64,000 bases of DNA, from assembly GCA_947683425.1 (NCBI GenBank), contig CANTUQ010000073.1, forward strand, positions 12,979,501 to 13,043,500. The letters are read 5' to 3'. Each line of letters starts with the position of its first letter. The stretch's first letter is position 1. The notes under the pieces were generated by a model. That model searched no databases and was not told the DNA's origin. It saw nothing but the letters and a program-made list of their open reading frames with translations. Below are positions 56,692 through 64,000 of this stretch, piece after piece. The position numbers were made by a program, and so were the translations under genes. Origin of the DNA: Excoecaria cochinchinensis (taxonomy: Eukaryota > Streptophyta > Magnoliopsida > Malpighiales > Euphorbiaceae).

Positions 56692-59303
56692 TGTCACACA
56701 CCGTTTGCCCCCTAGTAGAATGAACCATGTGTGTGTGGATGTGTATGTGTATCTTGGCATGTGTTTTAAGGGCTTTTTTATATCAAGGCATGTTTTAAGA
56801 GTTTTGTTAGCATGTGGTTCATGTATGTTATGAGGGTGTGCACTAGTTGGGCTTATGTTGTGTGTGAGTGTTCATACCTTGGTAAGGTGTTTTAAGTTAG
56901 GAATGCATAGTGTGTGTGGGTTCATTGCCTTGTGGGGTGTGAGTGAGCAAGTTCCACCACTAAGAGGTTGACATATGTATTAGGTTAGGGAAAAAGAATT
57001 AAGAAAATAATGAGAAGAGAAAGGGGAAATCAAAAGCTCATTCCCGTTTTTCCCCTTCTACCTCCATCTCCTTCTTCCCTTTTCCCTTCCCTAGTTATTA
57101 CTAGCTAGAAATCAAGCTTTTGTGGTGGAAATTGGTCACTCTTGCATCTAATTTGGTAAGTGTGTGTTGAATCTTGAATTGGTTTTCTTTCTTCCATCTT
57201 TTTCTCCTATTCATATTTTCTGGATTAGTTTTAACCTAGGGTTGTTCTTTGTGTGTGTTCTTGTTGGAATTGTGTTTAGCTGAGCCTCCTCACAATCCAA
57301 AGGCAAGGAAATTGCAGGGTCTAGTGGGACTAAGCATTAGGAGCTAAGGATTTCAGGTTTGGGATTATTCTTATATGTGTTGGGTGTTTGATGATTTTGT
57401 GTGGTTTGGATGCTAAATATTGGTATGATGTTTAAGTGTATTTGGTATATGGGCTTTGATGATTTAGTATGTTGAGCCTAGAATTTAGTTGGGTGAGTTT
57501 AAGATTGTGATTTTGGTGAATCATGTATGTATGAGAATTGTTATGTGTGATTTCTTAAGGTTAGAATTAATTAGATGATTATGTATGTTTTTGCATGATT
57601 GGCTTTGTATTTCAGGTAGGTAAGGTAGGTATGAGGTTGATGTTGTGGGTTAAATGTGTGAATTGTGATGTGTGTGGTTTTGGGTTCGGAATTGGAGTGA
57701 CAGTCTGCGATTTCTGGAATTTCCAGAAGTCACAGGGCGGTAAGGCCTCGGCTCACTACCGTGTGGATCGAGGAAACCTTCAGAAATTCAAGGCAGTGGT
57801 TTTACATGGCGGTAAAGGCAGGACCATACTGCCGTGTAAAATGCTACTGCCCGGATATGTTTTTGAATGGTGAGTTTCACACAGCGGTATGGGTTTCCCT
57901 TACAGCCGTGTGAAACGCCTCTGGTTGGAGCTGTGTAAGACATCTTACACGGCGGTAAGGAACGTTCCATACCGCCGTGTAAAATGCCTCTGTCCAGCTC
58001 TGTGGGACATGTTACACGTCGGTATGGACTAAGCCATACCCCCATGTAAACTGACTTACACGGCGGTATGGATTGACCATACCGCCGTGTAAAACGCTTC
58101 TATCCCCCTTATGCAAATTTTTGACTTCCTTCCTTTTCACTCCTTTTCCACTTGTGTTTGGTTTCTATTATTAATTAGTGTTATTTTATCTATCTAAAAT
58201 CATTTGATTGTATGTTTTGCTATGCTAAAATAGTATGTGTTATATGTAATAGTAAAGTGGGTTATGCTCAATTATGAACTCTATAATGTGATGAATATTG
58301 GAATGTAAATTGTGTTATGCATGACCTGCTAGAGTCTAGTAAGTGGATAGTTAGGCATGCCTAATAGAGTCCTTTAGCTGCAGCCTCAGTTCAGTTCGGA
58401 CCCCTATTAGGTCCCCGTTTGGTTCCTCGCGAACCCCTCAGTGTCGGATCTTGTTTAAGGTCCCCTCAGTAAAATGTTTTGAAATTGATAAAGTAAAATT
58501 GTTTTCGATTCGTACCTATAAGGTACTGTCAGTTATCGATTCGTACCCGTAAGGTGCTGTCTGTATACTCGTTATCCACTATTATAAGCCAGCAGGTGTT
58601 ATGTGTTCGGTCTACTATGTATTACTCCGATATAATTATGCGAATGTGATATTCAAATGAGTTTAATATTGAGATATATATTTAGTTAGTATGATTATGA
58701 ACATGAGCATGTGATGTGGAACGTATGGCTTTAATATGCAAGTATGTTCATATATTTTCATATACGGTGTTATGTTATGGATATTTGCATTTGCCATTAT
58801 GAATGTGTTATGCCTTGACAACCATTGTGAGTGGCCGTCCATATCATATGTGTGTTTCCCCACTAAGCATTTATCGCTTAGCACGGTGTTCTTACCCGTG
58901 CAGGTGTGGAGGATATTATTGCTTTGGGAGAGTCGCCGCCATTTAAGCCAACACAGGAGGGTTAGTGTTAGGGCTTAGGTCTTTTGTAGTAGGATGATTC
59001 TTTTGTAATAGAACTCTCTTATATTTTTATAGCTTCCGCATATGTATTAATCTTTTTGGATATGTACTCTTTTGTATTTTCAGCTAGTTTATCAGAACAG
59101 TAATGTAACGGATATTGTTATATTAATGCATGATCAGCTGTTCCCTTTATTGTTTGGAAAGTTTTTAATTACCCTGTGTTTATGTATGTATACTTTGGAT
59201 GAATGTATGATTTGTATTGTACTTGTGTGGTGGCACCTTGACTCATACGGCATCTCACTCCTCATCGGATGGGATCGCCTATGTATGGGTAGGGGGTGTT
59301 ATA
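56692..59303 (+). repeat. LTR 2 of the tandem chromovirus (shared)
   Basis: Starts TGTCACACACCGTTTG, 2612 bp as LTR 1. It serves as the 3' LTR of copy 1 and the 5' LTR of copy 2. The palindrome cluster is at about 57730-58095 with the same six pairs and scattered substitutions; the core is at 58865-58902. Confidence 0.9.
57730..58095 (+). repeat. Palindrome cluster of LTR 2
   Basis: Same six inverted pairs as 50397-50757. No whole-unit gain or loss between the two LTRs, unlike the CTGTCGCG-type cluster; differences are point changes. Confidence 0.9.
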
Positions 59304-59309
59304 GTTTTC

Positions 59310-59321
59310 GGTATCAGAGCC
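59310..59321 (+). other. Primer binding site of copy 2, altered
   Basis: CGGTATCAGAGC in place of TGGTATCAGAGC: the first base, which should pair with the tRNA 3' A, is changed. Confidence 0.8.
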
Positions 59322-59424
59322 TAGGTTTAGGCGTTTCTGGGTATTGTTGATGTGTTGTTGTGCATAGATGTGTATATGTCTAGACCTGTGTTGGCTGATG
59401 CGGTTGTCCTCTTGTTTGTTTTAG

Positions 59425-60284
59425 ATGGCTTCTAACTATGTTCGTGGATCACTTGAAGAGTCCGCCGAGAGTGTGAACCCTCAAGCCGTAGATCCTTCAA
59501 TTTCTATGTTGGCTCAACAAGCTAGGGTCCAGCCCGAGGCCGCTGCCATGCCTTTTGAAGCTATATTCAGGCTATCATAGGACATTGCTAGGGTCTTGGA
59601 GAGAGTGACTACTCTTAGAGCTCCTATAGAGAACTTGAGAAGGGCTGGTGTTGAAGACTTCTATGGCACAGGTTTGGATGAGTCTGAGTTGGCTGAGAAA
59701 TGGGTAGACAAAGTGAAGCGTGCTTTGAGAGAAGTCAGGTGTCCTCCTGACCAGCAGGCAGAGTGTGCAGTGGCTTTACTGCAAGGGTCCGCTTATGAAT
59801 GGTGGGAATTGGTTTGTAGGCATCCTCAACCACCTGATCCGATTACTTGGGATTTCTTTGAGGGAGAGTTCACGAAGAAGTACATAACTAAGACCTATAA
59901 GGATGCTAGATGGGCACAGTTTCTGAGCTTGAAACCGAGGGTTTTGTCGGTTTCAGAGTTTGAGAAAGTGTTCAACCGGTTGTCTAGGTATCCTCCATTA
60001 GGTATTATGACTGATGAGTTCAGATGCCGTCGTTTTGAGGCAGGGTTGAATGAGTCCTTGAGGGTTATGCTGATTTCTTTGATGAGCACTCCTGGGTGAA
60101 CTATTATCAGATTGTGGATGCTGCTATGAGGGCTGAGAGATCTGAGTCAGTGTTGAGAGAGAGGGCTCAGAGGAGGAACCCTTCTCGCGGTGGTTCATCT
60201 TCATCATCCTCGGGTAAGAGATCGAGGAACTCGTAGTCATCATCTGGTTTAGCCACTAGAGGTAAGAGACAGGGTTCTATAGCT
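59425..60284 (+). pseudogene. gag: Gag of tandem copy 2
   Basis: ATG at 59425 (MASNYVRGSLEESAES). Stops at 59578-59580 (shared with copy 1) and 60097-60099 (the shared frameshift), then 60234-60236 in the other frame next to a 6-bp deletion. The gag core is present from 59596 (VALLQGSAYEWWELVCRHPQ). Confidence 0.85.
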
Positions 60285-62873
60285 GTGTCAGGTTCTGGCA
60301 GGGGTGGTAGATCTGAGGCTATACCTGTTTGTTCGCACTGCAGTAAGACTCACCGGGGTGAGTGTAGGTGGCTCACTGGTGGGTGTTTTAGATGTGGGAG
60401 CACTGAACACCTTCTGGCTAGTTGTCCACAGTTAAGTGAGGATTTAGGTCCACAGAGAGGGGCTAGCAGAGTTGAATCAAATGCTACTCATGCTGCCCGT
60501 GTTAGAGGCAGGGGTAGAGGTCAAGGCGGTCGACCTAGAGAGGGAGCTGCATCTGAGTCTGTTCAGCGTCAGTTGCCAGTTGCAGCCAGAGTCTATGTTG
60601 TGAGAGCCAGAGAGGAGCAGGATGCGCCTGATGTTATTACTGGTAAGTTCCTACTCCATGACACTGAAATGTATGCTCTAATTGACCCTGGTTCCACACA
60701 CTCATACTTGTGCACAGATAAGATTGTTGATAAGTTGCATGTGGTTGATCAGTTAGATTATGACATATGTGTGACCAGTCCATTAGGGTATAGTGTCAGT
60801 GTCAGTAGAGTTTATAAGAATTGTCCTTTATTAGTGGAGGGAGTTGTGTTTCTAGCGGATTTGATTGAGTTGCCTTTCAGAGAGTTTGATCTGATTCTGG
60901 GTATGGACTGGTTGGGTAAGCATCGGGCTGTAGTTGATTGCCATAAAAAGACAGTTGTGCTTCGAGATAGAGGTCAGTCTCCTGTGTTTGTGAAAGGTTT
61001 GGGTGCTAGTTCTTTGAATAACGTGATTTCTGCAATGCAAGCCAAGAGGTTTATCAGAAAGGGTTGTGAGGCTTTCCTAGCGGTTGTGTTGGATTCCAAG
61101 AGGGATCAAGTTCAGATTGAGGACATCCCAGTGGTTCGGGAGTTTAGTGATGTGTTCCCGAGTGATTTGCCGGGCTTACCTCCAGAGAGAGAGGTTGAGT
61201 TATCCATAGAGACTATGTCGGGTACCACACCCATATCAAAAGCACCTTATCGGATGGCTCCTATAGAGTTAAGAGAACTCAAAACTCAGCTACAAGAGCT
61301 ATTGGATAAGGGGTTTATTCGACCCAGCATATCTCCATGGGGAGCTCCGGTTTTGTTTGTCAAGAAGAAAGATGGATCTTTGCGGATGTGCATTGATTAT
61401 AGGCAAATCAATAAGGTCACAGTGAAGAACAAGTATCCTTTACCTAGGATTGAGGATTTGTTTGATCAGCTTAGAGGTGCAGGTGTTTTCTCAAAGATTG
61501 ATCTTCGGTCAGGGTATTACCAGCTTCGGGTTAAGGATGAGGATGTGGTTAAAACTGCATTTTGGACTCGGTATGGCCACTATGAGTTCCTTGTGATGCC
61601 ATTTGGTTTGACCAATGCTCCAGCAGCATTCATGGATTTGATAAACAAAGTGTTTAGGCCATACTTAGATCGATTTGTGGTGGTGTTTATAGATGACATC
61701 TTGGTGTATTCCAAGGATGAAAGTGAGCATGAGGAGCATCTCCGGTTGGTTTTGCAAGTATTGAGAGAGCATCGGTTGTTTGCTAAGCTTAGCAAGTGTG
61801 ATGTTTTGCTTCGGGAAGTGTCATTTCTGGGTCACATTATTTCGGCTAGGGGTATTCAGGTGGATTCAGCCAAGATTGAGGCAATAGTTGATTGGAAAGC
61901 GCCTAGAAATGTTCAGGAAGTGAGGAGTTTTCTTGGTTTGGCGGGTTACTACCGTCGATTTGTTAAGGGTTTTTAAGTGATTGCCGCTCCGATGACTAGA
62001 TTGTTAAGGAAAGGGGTCAGATTTGAGTGGTCAGATCGATGCCAAACTTGTTTTGAGCAGTTAAAGAAGTTGTTAGTTGAGGCTCCTATACTTACTCAAC
62101 CCATCTCGAGTAAGGAGTTTGTCATGTATAGTGATGCCTCGGGTGTCGGTCTTGGGTGTGTGCTGATGCAGGAAGGTAAGGTTGTGGCTTATGCTTCTCG
62201 GCAGTTGAAGCCACATGAGAGGAATTACCCAACGCCTGATTTAGAGTTAGCGGCTATGGTTTTTGCTTTGATGATTTGGCGCCATTACTTGTATGGGGAG
62301 AAATGTAGGATATTTACGGACCATAAGAGCTTAAAGTACTTCCTCACGCAGAAGGAGTTGAACATGAGACAGCGCCATTGGCTTGAGTTATTTAAGGACT
62401 ACGACTGCATTGTGGATTACCATCCGGGTAAGGCCAATGTAGTCGCTGATGCTCTGAGTCGAAAGTCAGTTTCAGCCTTGTTCTTGAGACGGTTTAGATG
62501 GAGATTTGGTTCAGATGGAGCTTTGATTGCTCAGTTGCGAGTGAAACATTCTTTGAGAAAAAGGATTGTGGATGCTCAGAGGGATGATGAGAGGCTGCAG
62601 CGGATTGTACAAGAGGTCAGATCGGGTAAGCAATCAGATTTCTCGGTTCGGGATGGAGTACTGATGTATGGGAACCGCTTGTGTGTGCCTGAGAATGAGG
62701 ACTTGAGGAGACAGCTATTGAGTGAGGCGTATAGTACCATTTTCACCATGCATCCGGGCAATGACAAGATGTATCGGGAGATGAGGCAGTTCTTCGATCT
62801 GGTGGTCAGGTATAAAGAGGGACATCGTGGACTTTGTATCCAAATGCTTGACATGTCAGCAGGTAAAGGCTGA
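60285..62873 (+). pseudogene. pol: Protease, RT and RNase H of tandem copy 2
   Basis: Frame from 60285: CCHC knuckle, protease ALIDPGSTHSYLCT, RT with VLFVKKKDGSLRMCIDYRQ and FIDDILVYS. A stop at 61974-61976 cuts it; the same frame resumes at 61977 with RNase H (MYSDASGVGLGCVLMQEGK, FTDHKSLKYFLTQKELN) and the start of integrase. A small insertion near 62795 shifts the frame in the integrase zinc region. Where copy 1 has stops (55203 and 55280), this copy is open. Confidence 0.9.
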
Positions 62874-64000
62874 GCATCAAGTTCCTTCGAGATTGCTCAC
62901 GCCTTTGTCCGTTCCCGAGTGGAAATGGGATGACATTGCCATGGATTTTGTTTCTGGTTTGCCGTTGACACAGAGGAAGCATGATTCTGTATGGGTGATT
63001 GTGGATAGGCTTACGAAGTCAGCTCACTTCTTGCCTGTGAGAGTAGACTATTCGATGGACAAGTTAGCCAGTATCTATGTGGAAAAGATAGTTCACTTGC
63101 AAGGAGTGCCTTTGTCCATAGTATCCGATCGGGACCCGAGGTTTACTTCCAAGTTTTGGAAAGAGTTACAGAGAGCTTTGGGTACTAAATTGAACTTTAG
63201 TACAGCATTTCATCCTCAGACAGATGTGCAGTCAGAGCGGGTCATTCAGATTCTGGAGGATATGCTGAGGGCTTGTGTCCTGGATTTTTCGGGTAGTTGG
63301 GATAGATATGTATCGCTTATGGAGTTTGCCTGCAATAATAGCTATCAGTCGAGCATCGGTATGGCACCGTATGAGGCTTTATATGGTCAGCAGTGTAGGA
63401 CTCCGGTTTGTTGGACCGAGCTATCCGAGAGATCAGTGATTGGGCCAGAGTTGGTTAGAGATACAGAGGAAAGATTAGAGTTGTGCAGTGGAATCTGAAC
63501 GCGGCTAAGGATCGGCAGAAGTCTTATGCCAACTTGAAGAGGAAGGATGTGCAATTTGAGGTTAGGGACAAGGTTTTCCTTAAAGTTTCGCCTTGGAGGA
63601 GAGTGCTTCGGTTTGCTAAAAAGGGCAAGCTTAGTCCTCACTTCATTGGTCCGTATGAGGTTTTGGCCAGAGTTGGTCCGGTGGCCTATAGGTTGGCCTT
63701 ACCGATGGAATTGGCGAAGTTGCATGATGTGTTCCATGTTTCGATGCTTCGTCGATACCGATCGGATCCGTCGCACGTTCTGTCAGTGCAAGATGTGCAA
63801 GTTCAGCCTAATTTTTCATATGATGAGGAACCGAGAGCCATCTTAGCCCGAGAGGTGAGACAGTTAAGGAGTAAGCAGATTCCGTTGGTGAAGGTATTAT
63901 GGAATCACCATGGAGTCGAAGAAGCGACATGGGAACCGGAAGAGTCGATGAGAGCTCAGTATCCGCAGTTGTTCAGTTCAGGTGAGAATTTCGAGGACGA
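62827..64000 (+). pseudogene. pol: Integrase of tandem copy 2, running off the window
   Basis: Frame 62827-63498: CLTCQQVKAEHQVPS, DDIAMDFVSGLP, SDRDPRFTSKFW and SERVIQILEDML, so all three catalytic residues are present, though the conserved DGQSERV reads DVQSERV. A 1-bp deletion near 63472 shifts the frame; the rest (GPYEVLARVGPVAY and the chromodomain IPLVKVLWNHHGVEEATWEP) is in the next frame. The window ends about 25 bp before the expected LTR. Confidence 0.88.

Larger units (their letters stand above)
49357..64000 (+). mobile_element. Tandem chromovirus: LTR-internal-LTR-internal
   Basis: LTRs at 49357-51968 and 56692-59303, each 2612 bp, separated by a full internal region and followed by a second one that ends at the window edge just before the expected third LTR. 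The repeat step is 7335 bp. The right end of the window reads GAATTTCGAGGACGA, the same sequence as 56652-56669, about 25 bp before an LTR. The left flank is AAGAA; the right target duplication is outside the window. Both internal regions share some lesions, so they descend from one defective copy. Confidence 0.92.

Overview
The window is repeat-rich plant DNA, most likely from a eudicot nuclear genome, and I found no intact host gene. The evidence is plant-type LTR retrotransposons (Tat/Ogre-like and chromodomain Gypsy), an endogenous plant pararetrovirus of the Caulimoviridae, a Mutator-like DNA transposon with a plant-type SWIM transposase and a Ulp1-like protease, and AT-rich spacers with microsatellites. 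The species cannot be named from the sequence.

Layout. 1-3431: 3' end of a plus-strand Tat-type Gypsy element (100-bp tandem array, polypurine tract, 2.6-kb LTR), inserted into the RNase H region of a minus-strand relative (gag-pol 3437-7933, primer site 8712-8730, LTR from 8732). About 10390-16525: a broken caulimovirid integrant (coat, protease, RT, RNase H, long C-terminal part, TATA promoter, structured leader, tRNA-Met primer site). About 17250-27440: a decayed Mutator-like element with convergent Ulp1-like (plus) and transposase (minus) genes, interrupted by solo LTRs at 20882-21388 and 23327-25791. 27443-35164: a solo LTR carrying a second, 4.1-kb solo LTR (30066-34164) inside it. 35165-39870: AT-rich sequence, a fold-back element and a dead Gypsy pol with part of its 3' LTR. 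39871-49264: a complete, fairly young minus-strand chromovirus with a perfect 5-bp target duplication (CATAT). 49357-64000: a plus-strand chromovirus in tandem form, LTR-internal-LTR-internal, running off the right edge.

Most LTRs of the chromovirus group share a short two-hairpin core. Upstream of it four of the insertion types carry a cluster of tandem near-palindromes, whose sequence is unrelated between groups: CTGTCGCG..CGCGACAG in one, GTCACG..CGTGAC in another, TTACACGGCGGTA..TACCGCCGTGTAA in a third. In the youngest element the two LTRs, identical at insertion, differ in length only by three gains or losses of one 18-bp palindrome unit. This is the most unusual signal in the window.

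No gene set here forms a working host pathway. The coding regions are transposon or viral polyproteins, nearly all broken by stops or frameshifts. Nesting order, target duplications and lesions shared between tandem copies give a relative history of insertions.
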